The notes: generated by a model not told the origin, from the sequence alone. DNA of 64,000 nt from Bacillus sp. 123MFChir2 (GCF_000383235.1 NZ_KB910942.1:1-64000); one strand, 5' to 3'. Positions 17,168-26,873 are shown, counted from the stretch's first letter. A program made the numbers and translations.

Positions 17168-19720
17168 CTATTTACTTTGCAACAGATGAATTGGTTTAGC
17201 TGATAACGATTGTTTTGCTGCAATCCAAACAACAGTCGCTGTTGTTAAAACAGATAACAGAATGCCAAAAATAGACCAAGTTACATCGATTTTCATTGGC
17301 ATTTGAAATAAGAATCGTAAAACAACACCTGAAAAAGCTAATGCAATTCCAGCCCCAACGAACCCAGCCGATAAGGAAATGATCGTATTTTCTAATAAAA
17401 TGGATTTCATTAAATTACTCGAAGACATACCAACAGTTTTCATAATGGCCACATCCCGTGTTTGTTGAAGTAAGCGAATGACCACTTGATTTCCAATTGT
17501 CAGAACAGCGGTCAAAAATGCAAATAACGCTACGATAGAAAAGAAAGTACTTTGCATATGAATGATGTATTGTAGACTATCGATTGCTGTAGCAGCAATC
17601 GAATAGGCCATTGCTGAATTAGGAAGTTTATTATTTAACTCTGTTAGAATCGTATTCGTTTGTTTTGGATCGCTATCTAATGAATAGGTAATGCGATTCG
17701 GCTTTCCATATGTAGCTAATGTTTTTGCTGGAATACGAATACCAACCGTTTTTACAATACCTGATTGAAAGAAACCGACAATTTCACAATTTACCAATTC
17801 ATTTCCTATTTGAATATCAACTGTATCACCTGTTTTTACCCCAAGCTTTTTATAACTATCCAACAGGATTGCTTTTTTCCCTCCTGCATCCGCCGATGTT
17901 AAATCGCGCCCTTCAGATATGGTATATGCTTTGGAAGTAAGAGCGGTATCTATACCTTCTACTGAAATTTTAGTTGAACTAAAAAATTTATCTTCTTTTA
18001 CTTTTTGAGCATATTTCGTTGCCGCTTCTTCACCGTTAATATTTTGAAGTCTTCCATCTAATTGATAACCCTTTTTCCATGCTTTTATTTCCTTCATCGA
18101 TTGAATTTGTTTTTCAACTTTTTCTTCGTCGTTAACTGAACTTGTAATAAGAAGATTTCCCATTGCTTCTTTTTCTAATTGCCCTTGCACAGATTCAATT
18201 AAATTATCAGCAAATACGTGACTAGAAACAACAGAAACAACCCCTATTGTTAAGGTAACTGCTAATAATCCATTTCGTTTATTCGTAGCAGCTATATTAT
18301 GCAGGGCAAGAAAAAGACTTTGTGGCACCCTATTTTTCAAAGCGCCAATCATTCGGAATAATAAAGCGTATATAAACCCAATCAAACGAACGAAAGCAAC
18401 AAGACATAACACAACTCCAGTTGTAAGGAGGAAAGCAAGGAGCGACTTAAACATCACACTACCATTCGCACTTGCTGTAAATGCTATTTTGTAAACATAA
18501 ACAGAAAGAATACCACAAACTAAAATAAAAAGTTGAAGTTTTTTCCTAAAAGGTAACGAATAATTAACACTAGTATTCTCTGTATCTCGTAACATTTGAA
18601 GAGGTGACACACGCATTCCACTTTTTACTGGTATCCATGATGCTAAAAAGGTTACGACAAATCCGACGATGATTGTAGTACCAACAACAGACCATGACAT
18701 TCCCCACGTAAGAGGCAAGGAAAGTACACTTGATAAATATGAGGTGAGCCAACTACTTGCTAATAATCCAATTCCAATTCCACCAGCTGTTCCGAGAATT
18801 GCTAGCCAGAATGCTTCTAGCAAAAAATAGCGAATAATAGATCTCGTTTTCATTCCTACCGATTTCATGACAGCGATATCATGTGTACGCGAAGCAATGA
18901 TTACTTTCATTGTATTTGAAGTTGTGATTGCTGCGATTCCAAGAGCTAATACGCTAAATAGTTGAAGAAATGGAAGTAACATATGCAAATCTTTTTGTTT
19001 TTCTAATTCTTTATCATGAATGTCAATTACACTGCTTTGCGGTAATTGTTCTTGCACTTTATTTTTGAAAGTAGAGACGTTAACTTTATCATCCAATCCA
19101 ATTAAAGCTTCATTAACTGTATTTGCTGGTACATGTAAGAGCTTTTGAGCTTGATCTAAATGCAAATACGCTGTTCCGAAGATAGAAGCGTCACCGTAAG
19201 ATTCTTGCACACCTTCAACGAAACCACGAATTTTATAAGAAGACATTTCTCCAGTAGAACGATTCGGAGTCTCCACTTTATCTCCGACTTTCACTTGTAA
19301 ACGATCCGCAGTACTTTTTGATAGAAGGACTTCATTTTTTTGTAAATTGCGAACGTTAGGAAACTGTTTATCTCCATACAGCGGATATTGCTTTGGCTCT
19401 ATCCCTTTTATGATTAAACTTGTTGTTTTTTTATCAGATTTCACCATACTTTGGCCTAATAAAGAAGTTGTAAGTGCTTTTTGCTCCTCTTTAGGAATAG
19501 AAGAGATCAATGTATCGCGATTAATAGGGTTTAAGTAGGATTGAATAGCTACGTCTCCTCCTAGAAGAATTTTGGAAGATTCGTGAATAGAACGAGGTAC
19601 TAATTCGACTAACATTGACATTGAGAAAAAGCTAGCTACTCCAACTACAATACTAAACACAGTAAAGAGGGTTCTCAAACGATTTCTCACTAAACTACGT
19701 AATGCCGATTTTAATAACAT
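17168..19720 (-). CDS. FtsX-family ABC transporter permease, large two-domain type
   Basis: 850 residues. An N-terminal membrane segment (TLFTVFSIVVGVASFFSMSM) precedes a large extracytoplasmic domain (~45-245). Three helices follow with the FtsX core (AVMKSVGMKTRSIIRYFLLE), then a central hydrophobic region (~395-470), a second extracytoplasmic domain (~510-700) and a second FtsX core (VAIMKTVGMSSSNLMKSILL). Such double-FtsX permeases extract lipoproteins or export/sense antimicrobial peptides with a MacB-like ATPase. Its start overlaps the ATPase stop by 10 bp, so the two are translationally coupled. Confidence 0.85.
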   Translation of the reverse strand: MLLKSALRSLVRNRLRTLFTVFSIVVGVASFFSMSMLVELVPRSIHESSKILLGGDVAIQSYLNPINRDTLISSIPKEEQKALTTSLLGQSMVKSDKKTTSLIIKGIEPKQYPLYGDKQFPNVRNLQKNEVLLSKSTADRLQVKVGDKVETPNRSTGEMSSYKIRGFVEGVQESYGDASIFGTAYLHLDQAQKLLHVPANTVNEALIGLDDKVNVSTFKNKVQEQLPQSSVIDIHDKELEKQKDLHMLLPFLQLFSVLALGIAAITTSNTMKVIIASRTHDIAVMKSVGMKTRSIIRYFLLEAFWLAILGTAGGIGIGLLASSWLTSYLSSVLSLPLTWGMSWSVVGTTIIVGFVVTFLASWIPVKSGMRVSPLQMLRDTENTSVNYSLPFRKKLQLFILVCGILSVYVYKIAFTASANGSVMFKSLLAFLLTTGVVLCLVAFVRLIGFIYALLFRMIGALKNRVPQSLFLALHNIAATNKRNGLLAVTLTIGVVSVVSSHVFADNLIESVQGQLEKEAMGNLLITSSVNDEEKVEKQIQSMKEIKAWKKGYQLDGRLQNINGEEAATKYAQKVKEDKFFSSTKISVEGIDTALTSKAYTISEGRDLTSADAGGKKAILLDSYKKLGVKTGDTVDIQIGNELVNCEIVGFFQSGIVKTVGIRIPAKTLATYGKPNRITYSLDSDPKQTNTILTELNNKLPNSAMAYSIAATAIDSLQYIIHMQSTFFSIVALFAFLTAVLTIGNQVVIRLLQQTRDVAIMKTVGMSSSNLMKSILLENTIISLSAGFVGAGIALAFSGVVLRFLFQMPMKIDVTWSIFGILLSVLTTATVVWIAAKQSLSAKPIHLLQSK

Positions 19721-20421
19721 GACGTTGTTTCACCTTCTTTAATTAGCAGTCCATCTTCTATTTGTAAAATACGATCTGAAAGCTTTGCTACGTAAGAATC
19801 ATGTGTAGCAATAATAAAAGTCATGTTGAATCGATCACGTAGTTGAAAGATTAAATTCAAAATAGTTTGTCCTGTTTTCGTATCTAAATTACCGGTAGGT
19901 TCATCCGCAATAACAATAGCGGGATTATTTACTAATGCACGGGCAATAGCCACGCGCTGCTGCTGACCTCCTGACAGTTGACTTGGTAAATGGTGATAAC
20001 GTTCTTTCATCCCAACAAGATCGAGCATCTCTCTTGTTTTTTGGATCATTTCCTTTCGACTCTTCATCCCAGCGCACATAAGCGCCATCATTACATTTTC
20101 CTCGGCTGTCATTGTTGTCACTAAATTATAGGATTGAAAAACAAAACCAATTTTTTTCGCACGAAAATCTGCTAAATTTTCTTCAGATAGGGACGTGATA
20201 TCCTCATTATCGATTATAATATGTCCTTCGCTAGGAATATCTAAAGAACCTAGTAAACCAAGTAATGTAGACTTTCCGCTTCCGCTAGGGCCTATAATAC
20301 TAACCACTTCTCCGCGGTAAATTTGTGTATCAATTCCCTTTAAAATACAGATGATTCCTGCTTCTGTTTCATAATTTTTCTTTACTCCCTGTACTTGAAG
20401 AATCGGCTGTTTAACTACCAT
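19711..20421 (-). CDS. ABC transporter ATP-binding protein (MacB/LolD-like)
   Basis: 236 residues from ATG 20421, chosen because GGAGG lies 9 bases upstream. Walker A GPSGSGKST (~42), Q-loop FVFQSYNLVT, signature LSGGQQQRVAIARAL (~145), Walker B VIADEPTGNLD and the H-loop IIATHD are all intact. The PTGNLD motif is the mark of the LolD/MacB/FtsE group that works with FtsX-type permeases. It powers the 850-residue permease encoded next. No two-component regulator is adjacent, unlike Bce-type detox modules. Confidence 0.92.
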   Translation of the reverse strand: MVVKQPILQVQGVKKNYETEAGIICILKGIDTQIYRGEVVSIIGPSGSGKSTLLGLLGSLDIPSEGHIIIDNEDITSLSEENLADFRAKKIGFVFQSYNLVTTMTAEENVMMALMCAGMKSRKEMIQKTREMLDLVGMKERYHHLPSQLSGGQQQRVAIARALVNNPAIVIADEPTGNLDTKTGQTILNLIFQLRDRFNMTFIIATHDSYVAKLSDRILQIEDGLLIKEGETTSCY

Positions 20422-20492
20422 ACTTTTTTCCTCCAAATTTTTATTAAAAGACAAGTATAGTTCTCATGAAAACCTCTTTTAACTCTCTATTA

Positions 20493-20576
20493 TCATGCAC
20501 GCTCTTCACTTCTTCCTACCTTCCACGCAAGAAATAAAATCGATCCTGTCACTAAAATTGCTGTTAAAATACCCAC
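20493..20576 (-). CDS. Very small single-span membrane peptide
   Basis: 27 codons from GTG 20576, with GGGAGGAGGA upstream: MGILTAILVTGSILFLAWKV then GRSEERA. One hydrophobic span with a charged C-terminus. The very strong ribosome binding site, the transmembrane profile and the position 70 bp upstream of the ABC operon suggest a real small protein, perhaps of the operon leader. No family recognised. A chance frame of this size is possible, so confidence is moderate. Confidence 0.45.
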   Translation of the reverse strand: MGILTAILVTGSILFLAWKVGRSEERA

Positions 20577-20737
20577 AGTGTTCCTCCTCCCTTAACTAGC
20601 TTCATATCCACATCTCATTTTGTCATAAACACACTAAATTTTCTATATTTAGGAAATGATATTTTCTGTAAATCTCTATTTCACAATTAATACTCGTACA
20701 TAAAAGAGGTTGCTAGATAAAACAGGGTAAATCTATA

Positions 20738-20965
20738 TTATTTCTTCTTAAAATTTCTTAAAGGACTCTTATCACTTAATTCGACGAAGAAAGGAAAAAG
20801 TAATAAAAAGAGGCAACGTAAAATTTCACTGGAAAAGCGAAAGGTTTCATCTGGAAAATATTGTCTTTTATTACAGTACGGACAATCTTTCCCGTCATTT
20901 TTCATAAAAAGTGACCACACATCTTTTGCTTTCCACTTTGTTTTACAATTCGTACAGCGAGTCAT
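20738..20965 (-). CDS. Small zinc-finger membrane protein (TIGR04104-like)
   Basis: 75 residues from ATG 20965 (AGGAGGGG upstream). MTRCTNCKTKW and DCPYCNKRQYF give two CxxC knuckles 22 residues apart, as in the TIGR04104 putative zinc-finger family. In relatives the finger is followed by two membrane helices; here only one short hydrophobic stretch (LRCLFLLLFPFFVELS) remains, so the C-terminus may be shortened. Function unknown in the family. Confidence 0.65.
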   Translation of the reverse strand: MTRCTNCKTKWKAKDVWSLFMKNDGKDCPYCNKRQYFPDETFRFSSEILRCLFLLLFPFFVELSDKSPLRNFKKK

Positions 20966-21095
20966 AGTACCCCTCCTATTCTTATAATCCACTTTTTGGA
21001 TTACTGTTTTTAAACTTATAAAACAACCCATTTTTATTTTACGTAAAATAAATACTTTAATAAATGCAACCGTGTAGAAGTCTACAAAGAAAAAA

Positions 21096-21123
21096 GTACA
21101 CCACTTTCCAACAAGTGATGTAC
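21096..21123 (-). terminator. Terminator of the leucine-degradation operon
   Basis: An 11-bp stem with one mismatch (GTACACCACTT / AAGTGATGTAC) and a 6-nt loop, followed on the minus strand by a run of six T, lies 58 bp after the last gene of the operon. Confidence 0.75.
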
Positions 21124-21180
21124 TAATAATTAAATACTGTGTAACATTGTATAATTATACTGTTTTTATAACTATTAAAA

Positions 21181-23124
21181 TTACAATTGTTTCTGCGATT
21201 GTATCCCTTGAATATATGCTACAACTTCAGGATTGACAAGTGAAGATAAATCTCCAAGTTCTCTTCCTAGAAACGCTGCCTTTATAACGCGGCGCATCAC
21301 TTTTGAATTACGTGTTTTCGGTAAATCTTCGACAACATGAATATCTTTCGGGCACAACGCCTTCCCAATATGAGTGTTTACTAGGCTTAGTAATTCTTTT
21401 TTCAGTTCTGATGTAAACAAAGTGCCTTCCCGTAATACAACAAAGCAATGGCATACTTCACCTTTCACTTCATCTGGAACTCCAATTGCTCCGGCTTCGA
21501 CGACATCATGGTGTTTTACTAGAATGGACTCATACTCCGCAGGTCCAATACGTTTTCCAGCAATATTTAACGTGTCATCAGAGCGACCTGTGATGATGTA
21601 TTGTTCTCCATCATATAATACCCAATCACCATGCACCCATTTGTTTTCAAAACGGGACCAGTATGTACTTACATAGCGATCGTCTTCTTCCCAGAAGCTT
21701 TTCGTCATACCGACCCACGGCTTTTCAAGACATAATTCTCCGACTTCATTTTGAACTGGTGCACCGTTTTCATCTAATACAACAGCGGCCATTCCTGGCA
21801 GCGATGCGTTAAAACTAATTGGCGCAATTGGTTTAATGAGGACGTTGCCAAAAATACCACCAGAAATTTCAGTGCCACCTGAGTAGTTACAAATTGGCAC
21901 TCTTTTTTTGCAAACTGTTTCAAAGAGCCACATCCATGGATCTGGATTCCATGGCTCACCTGTTGAACCGATTACTTCTAAACTTTGCAGGGAATGTTTT
22001 TCTACCCACGAATCACCTTTTGCCATTAATGAACGAATTAACGTTGGCGAAATACCGAGGTGCGTTACTTCATAACGATCCACCATTTCCCACAAACGAT
22101 CTGGTTCTGGAAAATCAGGAACACCTTCATACATTACCATCGTCGCACCGTTAAGAAGTGAACCAAATAGTAAAAACGGTCCCATCATCCAGCCCATATC
22201 CGTAATCCATAACACACGGTCACCTTGTTTCACATTCATACCAAAACCAGCATCAAATGCAGCTTTTAGAGGAAATCCTGCGTGCGTATGCACCGTTCCT
22301 TTCGGCTTCCCAGTTGTACCAGATGTATAAATAAGCATAAGCGGATCATCACTTTTCATTTCTTCTGCGTGCGTAAATGGTTTATCTTTTTCAAGAACAC
22401 TCCATGAAATGTCATAATCCTGCGGTGTAAATTTATTACCCGCATGACGAACAATTACGACCTTTTCCACACCCTTGCAATGCTCACATGCTTTGTCTAC
22501 TTCGTCTTTTAAAGAAACGGTTTTACCGCGGCGAGCAAATCCATCTGCGGTAATAATCATTTTAGATCCCGCTGCTTGTACACGTGTCATCACTGCATCA
22601 GAAGCAAATCCTGAGAAAATAGGAGACATGATTGCACCAATTTTCATGACAGCTAACATAGCAACTACTGTTTCTGGAATCATTGGCATGTAAATGGTTA
22701 CACGATCTCCTTTTTCAATTCCTAAATGTTTTAAGCCATTTGCAACGCGGCTTACCCAATCATCTAACTCTTCATATGTAAATGATTTTGATGTACCGTT
22801 TTCACCTTCCCATATAAGAGCCTGCTTTGTTTTCGTATCATCTTCCGCAATCCAACGAGATAGTGCAGATTCAGCAACATTGCAAGTTCCATCGACATAC
22901 CACTTAGCAAATGGAATACCGTTTGCTAAATCTAACACTTCTGTGTATGGACGCATCCATTGATAACCTACCGCACGCTCTGCTTCTCCCCAAAGCCACG
23001 CCGGATCTTCAATAGACTTTTCATAAAATGTTTCATAATCATCAAACCCTAGCGATTGCATCCATTGAAATAAACGCGTATTTGCTTTATATTCCTCGTC
23101 CGGAAACCAAACTGCTTGCTTCAC
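21181..23124 (-). CDS. Acyl-CoA synthetase of the acetyl-CoA synthetase type, last gene of the leucine-degradation operon
   Basis: 647 residues from GTG 23124, chosen for the AGGAGGG 8 bases upstream; an in-frame ATG at 23184 lacks one. ANL-family motifs: LMIYTSGTTGKPKGTVHTH (~274), YSGGTEISGG, ITGRSDDTLNIAGKRIGPAE and the acyl-adenylate lysine region TRNSKVMRR near the end. An acetyl-CoA-synthetase-like N-terminal domain is present, so it is longer than B. subtilis YngI (~550). It activates a short or branched acid to its CoA thioester in the cytoplasm. Position suggests isovalerate, acetoacetate or a related acid; the substrate is not shown. Confidence 0.82.
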   Translation of the reverse strand: MKQAVWFPDEEYKANTRLFQWMQSLGFDDYETFYEKSIEDPAWLWGEAERAVGYQWMRPYTEVLDLANGIPFAKWYVDGTCNVAESALSRWIAEDDTKTKQALIWEGENGTSKSFTYEELDDWVSRVANGLKHLGIEKGDRVTIYMPMIPETVVAMLAVMKIGAIMSPIFSGFASDAVMTRVQAAGSKMIITADGFARRGKTVSLKDEVDKACEHCKGVEKVVIVRHAGNKFTPQDYDISWSVLEKDKPFTHAEEMKSDDPLMLIYTSGTTGKPKGTVHTHAGFPLKAAFDAGFGMNVKQGDRVLWITDMGWMMGPFLLFGSLLNGATMVMYEGVPDFPEPDRLWEMVDRYEVTHLGISPTLIRSLMAKGDSWVEKHSLQSLEVIGSTGEPWNPDPWMWLFETVCKKRVPICNYSGGTEISGGIFGNVLIKPIAPISFNASLPGMAAVVLDENGAPVQNEVGELCLEKPWVGMTKSFWEEDDRYVSTYWSRFENKWVHGDWVLYDGEQYIITGRSDDTLNIAGKRIGPAEYESILVKHHDVVEAGAIGVPDEVKGEVCHCFVVLREGTLFTSELKKELLSLVNTHIGKALCPKDIHVVEDLPKTRNSKVMRRVIKAAFLGRELGDLSSLVNPEVVAYIQGIQSQKQL

Positions 23125-23239
23125 GATTTGTCCCTCCTTATTTTTTCGAAAAAGAAGGCCCTTTGGCAGGGCAATCTCACGCATATATAAATCTATTTCG
23201 ATGGTTCAACATATAAGTCACTACTATACAAAACAAAAG

Positions 23240-23352
23240 TGACCTGCACTCGTTTTCTCTCTTTGTTTTCATATCGCACGTGGCAGAAAAAGGATCTGAC
23301 CGCTTCTATGCACGGCCAGACGCTCTCGCCCATCTAAAAAGAAAAGGTTTTT
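23240..23352 (+). repeat. Partial copy of the 3501-3744 repeat inside the leucine operon
   Basis: About 110 bp aligns with the right half of the MITE-like element. Shared blocks include GTGGCAG.AAAAGG, CTGAC.GCTTCTATGCA and CCATCTAAAAA in the same order and orientation. The 13-bp terminal repeats and a target duplication are not seen here. It fills the 235-bp gap between the carboxyltransferase and ligase genes and must be transcribed with the operon. Confidence 0.6.
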
Positions 23353-23359
23353 ATGATTT

Positions 23360-24907
23360 TTATACCGGATAAACTGGATGCTTACGATCTGTAAATACTT
23401 GATATTTACTCATATACATTTCAAAACGTTGCTTCAATTCAGTGCGTAATTGATTTGGATGAACGATACCATCAATAACCATCTCTGATGCAAGACGATA
23501 AATATCAATGTCTTGCTTATACTCTTCACGCTTTTGCGCGATAAAGGCTGGGCGCTCTTCTTCTGGCAGTGCTGCAATTTTATTTGCATACACTGCGTTT
23601 ACCGCGGCTTCCGGTCCCATTACCGCAATTGAAGCTGTTGGAAGAGCAAGGCAGCAATCAGGTTCAAATGCAGGGCCTGCCATCGCATATAAACCAGCTC
23701 CATATGCTTTTCGTACAACGATAGAGATTTTCGGCACAGTTGCTTCACTCATAGCGGAAATCATTTTCGCACCGTGACGAATAATACCAGCTCGCTCTAC
23801 CTTCGTACCAATCATAAAGCCTGGTACATCAGCTAAGAATAAAAGCGGAATGTGGTAAGCATCGCATAGTGTTATAAATTTCGCTGCTTTATCAGCAGAG
23901 TCATGGAATAATACGCCGCCTTTCATACGAGGCTGATTCGCAATAATCCCAATTGGAATACCGTTAATACGCGCAAATCCAGTAATAAGTTCTTGTGCAA
24001 ATAGCTTTTTCACTTCAAAGAAAGAGTCTTCATCAATTACACGTTTAATTAAATCGTGCATATTAAAAGGTGCATTTTGATTTTCTGGGATAATTTGTTC
24101 TAATGTTTTTTCGAATTCTTTCGGTTCTTGAGGTTCTGTCATTGGAGCTTTTTCTAAGTAGTTACTTGGAAAGTAAGAAATATATTGACGTGCTTTTGAA
24201 ATGGCATCTTCTTCTGTTTTGCAAAGTACATCTCCGCAGCCAGATACAGAGCAATGCATACGTGCTCCGCCCATTTCTTCTAATGTCACTTTTTCACCGA
24301 TGACCATTTCAGCCATACGAGGCGAACCAAGATACATAGATGCATTTCCTTCTACCATCATTACAACGTCACAAAAGGCTGGAATGTATGCACCGCCTGC
24401 AGCAGATGGACCAAATAATAAACAAACTTGCGGTACCTTTCCTGATAATTTTACTTGGTTATAAAAAATGCGCCCTGCTCCGCGTCTTCCTGGGAACATT
24501 TCAACTTGATCTGTAATACGAGCACCAGCAGAGTCAACAAGATAAAAGAGTGGTACACGTAATTTTTCAGCTGTTTCTTGAATACGTAAAATTTTTTCTA
24601 CTGTACGAGAGCCCCATGATCCTGCCTTTACAGTAGAATCATTTGCCATTACACAAACTGTGCGTCCGCTTACTTTACCAGTTGCGGTAACAACCCCATC
24701 TGCAGGCAATCCTTCTTGTTCACAGTTTGCAAATAATGCATCTTCTACGTATTCACCGTTATCAAACAAAAGTGCAAGACGCTCACGAACAAATAATTTC
24801 CCTTTTGCTGCATTTTGCTCATGATATTTAGGCGCCCCGCCCTGCTTTATCGTTTCTACACGCTCTTCTAATGTACGAGATTGTTGTTTTTGATCTAGCA
24901 TATTCAT
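23360..24907 (-). CDS. yngE: Acyl-CoA carboxylase, carboxyltransferase subunit (methylcrotonyl-CoA carboxylase beta-like)
   Basis: 515 residues, a full-length biotin-dependent carboxyltransferase with two crotonase-like halves. Oxyanion and CoA-binding motifs include LFGPSAAGGAYIPAFCDVVM (~155) and GAGLYAMAGPAFEPDCCLAL (~400). It moves CO2 from carboxybiotin to the acyl-CoA, here most likely 3-methylcrotonyl-CoA by analogy with the B. subtilis yng operon. It works with the biotin carboxylase and the 71-residue biotin carrier encoded upstream. Its start overlaps the hydratase stop by 4 bp. Confidence 0.9.
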   Translation of the reverse strand: MNMLDQKQQSRTLEERVETIKQGGAPKYHEQNAAKGKLFVRERLALLFDNGEYVEDALFANCEQEGLPADGVVTATGKVSGRTVCVMANDSTVKAGSWGSRTVEKILRIQETAEKLRVPLFYLVDSAGARITDQVEMFPGRRGAGRIFYNQVKLSGKVPQVCLLFGPSAAGGAYIPAFCDVVMMVEGNASMYLGSPRMAEMVIGEKVTLEEMGGARMHCSVSGCGDVLCKTEEDAISKARQYISYFPSNYLEKAPMTEPQEPKEFEKTLEQIIPENQNAPFNMHDLIKRVIDEDSFFEVKKLFAQELITGFARINGIPIGIIANQPRMKGGVLFHDSADKAAKFITLCDAYHIPLLFLADVPGFMIGTKVERAGIIRHGAKMISAMSEATVPKISIVVRKAYGAGLYAMAGPAFEPDCCLALPTASIAVMGPEAAVNAVYANKIAALPEEERPAFIAQKREEYKQDIDIYRLASEMVIDGIVHPNQLRTELKQRFEMYMSKYQVFTDRKHPVYPV

Positions 24908-25692
24908 TCCCCCTTATAAATCGGCTTCCGTTTTTCGCGAAATGCTTGTAATCCTTCTAAGCGGTCTTTCGTATGAATAACACCTTCGTACGCTTGCTTT
25001 TCCATTTGTAAACCTGTCTGCAAGTCAACTTGCATCCCATTTGTAATTGCTTCTTTTGCACGGCAAACTGCAATTGGACCATTCGCTGCAATTTTCTTGG
25101 CAATTTCAATTGCTTTTTCTTCTAATTCTTGAGTAGGAGTAACATATTCAACAAGTCCGTATTCCTTTGCTTCTTGGGCTGATATACGTCTTGCTGTATA
25201 AATTAATTCCTTTGCGCGTCCCATTCCAATTAAACGCGGAAGACGCTGCGTTCCGCCGGCTCCTGGAATAATCGCAAGCGAAGTTTCTGTTAAACCGAGA
25301 CTTGCTGTTTCTGAAGCGATGCGAATATCACAAGCAAGGCTTAATTCTGTACCGCCTCCAAGCGCAATTCCATTAATAACTGCAAGTACAGGTTGTGACA
25401 ATTGTTCTACCATATCCATAGTAGAGCGAATCATTCCTACCGCTTCTCGCACTTGTTCTTCATTCATAGTAGCGCGCTCTTTTAAATCTGCACCTGCACA
25501 AAATGCTTTTGTACCTGCCCCTGTAATCATTACGACACGAACATCGTTTTCTTCATTAATACGACTTAGTGTATCTTGTAGTTCTTCTAAAAGAGCGAGT
25601 GATAAAGCATTTGCTTGACCTTCACGATTCAATGTGATTTTCACAATATGAGGTGTTACATAATCAACTGAAATATTTTGCAGCTGTAACAT
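24904..25692 (-). CDS. yngF: Enoyl-CoA hydratase family protein (3-methylglutaconyl-CoA hydratase-like)
   Basis: 262 residues of the crotonase fold. The oxyanion-hole segment GAGTKAFCAGADLKER (~55-70) and the catalytic-region signature GIALGGGTELSLACDIRIAS (~105-125) with both glutamate positions (ELSLACD, TSLAIIPGAGGTQRLPR) are intact. In the pathway it would hydrate methylglutaconyl-CoA to HMG-CoA between the carboxylase and the lyase. It lies 4 bp from the lyase gene and overlaps the next gene. Confidence 0.9.
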   Translation of the reverse strand: MLQLQNISVDYVTPHIVKITLNREGQANALSLALLEELQDTLSRINEENDVRVVMITGAGTKAFCAGADLKERATMNEEQVREAVGMIRSTMDMVEQLSQPVLAVINGIALGGGTELSLACDIRIASETASLGLTETSLAIIPGAGGTQRLPRLIGMGRAKELIYTARRISAQEAKEYGLVEYVTPTQELEEKAIEIAKKIAANGPIAVCRAKEAITNGMQVDLQTGLQMEKQAYEGVIHTKDRLEGLQAFREKRKPIYKGE

Positions 25693-25696
25693 AAGA

Positions 25697-26623
25697 TCAC
25701 CTACTCACAGTTTTATGTTGCAAAGCGCGGTATACATGACTCGGAATCTGCGTACCTAGCTTGCTTTGGATAAATTTTGTTGCTTGTAATAGCTTTTCTT
25801 CATTTACATTTGTTTGTACACCCATTTTATGAAGCATGTGAACTAAATCATTTGTTGCGACATTCCCAGATGCGCCTGGTGCATATGGACATCCACCAAG
25901 ACCACCACATGAGCTATCAAAAGTTGTAATACCGCATTCTAATGACTTTACTACATTCGCAAGTGCCATACCGTACGTGTTATGGAAATGCATCGCGAAC
26001 TTAGAAGAATCATAATTTGGGAGCAGGCGCTCTAGTACACGCTCTACTTGCACCGGATTTGCCACCCCGATCGTATCCCCAAGCGATACTTCATAAATGC
26101 CATATGAAAATAATTTGTTACAAAGTTCATCAACCGTATGAACGTTTACTTCGCCTTCGTATGGGCAACTAAATACAGTCGACACGTAACCACGTACTTT
26201 TTTCCCAGCAAATAATGATTGTTTCGTTACCTCTTCAATAACAGAAAGCGCTTCATCAATTGATTTATTAATATTTTTCTTATTATGTGTTTCACTAGCG
26301 GATAAAAAGACGTTCACCTCATCTACATCTTGCAGCAGTGCCCGTTCCAAACCATTTTGATTTGGAACGAGAGCTGCATATGTAACATGCGATTTCCGCT
26401 CAAGCGCAGTAAACACATCTTGTGCATCGGCTAAAGCAGGAATCCATTTAGGGTGAACGAAAGATGAGACTTCAATATAAGAAAGACCTGCGTCTGCCAA
26501 CATATGAATCCATTGCACTTTATCTTTTGTACCAACAACTTTCTTTTCATTTTGCAAACCATCACGCGGCCCGACTTCTTTAATAGAAGCAAAAGAAGGT
26601 AATTTCAATCGATTGCACCCCAT
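25697..26623 (-). CDS. yngG: Hydroxymethylglutaryl-CoA lyase
   Basis: 308 residues. The N-terminal IKEVGPRDGLQNEKK holds the metal/substrate-binding Arg-Asp pair. VSLGDTIGVANP, MHFHNTYGMALAN (metal histidines) and the signature GGLGGCPYAPGASGN with the catalytic cysteine are all present. It cleaves HMG-CoA to acetoacetate and acetyl-CoA, the end of leucine breakdown. The gene sits 6 bp from the biotin-carrier gene. The start at ATG 26623 has no clear ribosome binding site; a TTG 15 bases inside could also serve. Confidence 0.92.
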   Translation of the reverse strand: MGCNRLKLPSFASIKEVGPRDGLQNEKKVVGTKDKVQWIHMLADAGLSYIEVSSFVHPKWIPALADAQDVFTALERKSHVTYAALVPNQNGLERALLQDVDEVNVFLSASETHNKKNINKSIDEALSVIEEVTKQSLFAGKKVRGYVSTVFSCPYEGEVNVHTVDELCNKLFSYGIYEVSLGDTIGVANPVQVERVLERLLPNYDSSKFAMHFHNTYGMALANVVKSLECGITTFDSSCGGLGGCPYAPGASGNVATNDLVHMLHKMGVQTNVNEEKLLQATKFIQSKLGTQIPSHVYRALQHKTVSR

Positions 26624-26629
26624 TTCTTA

Positions 26630-26845
26630 CTATTCGATTTCTACTAATACATCTCCCTCATTAACAAAATCGCCTTCTTGCACAAGAATTTTCATAACAG
26701 TGCCACCTTCTTCTGCAGCGATTGGAATCTCCATTTTCATAGATTCTAAAATGACGACATCTTGATCTTCCTCTACTGTATCTCCTACACCCACCACAAT
26801 TTTCCAAACATTTCCTGCCATCGATGCATATACTTTTGTCATCAT
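26630..26845 (-). CDS. yngHB: Biotin/lipoyl carrier protein (BCCP-like, 71 residues)
   Basis: A single biotinyl domain. The biotin lysine is Lys37 in ILESMKMEIP; glycines at ~11, 19 and 21 and the C-terminal EGDFVNEGDVLVEIE hairpin match the fold. It carries carboxybiotin between the biotin carboxylase and carboxyltransferase encoded on either side. A stand-alone carrier, rather than a fused one, is the Bacillus yng arrangement. AAAGGGGG lies 6 bases before the first of two ATG codons. Confidence 0.92.
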   Translation of the reverse strand: MMTKVYASMAGNVWKIVVGVGDTVEEDQDVVILESMKMEIPIAAEEGGTVMKILVQEGDFVNEGDVLVEIE

Positions 26846-26873
26846 TTATTTCCCCCTTTACATTTCGTAACCT

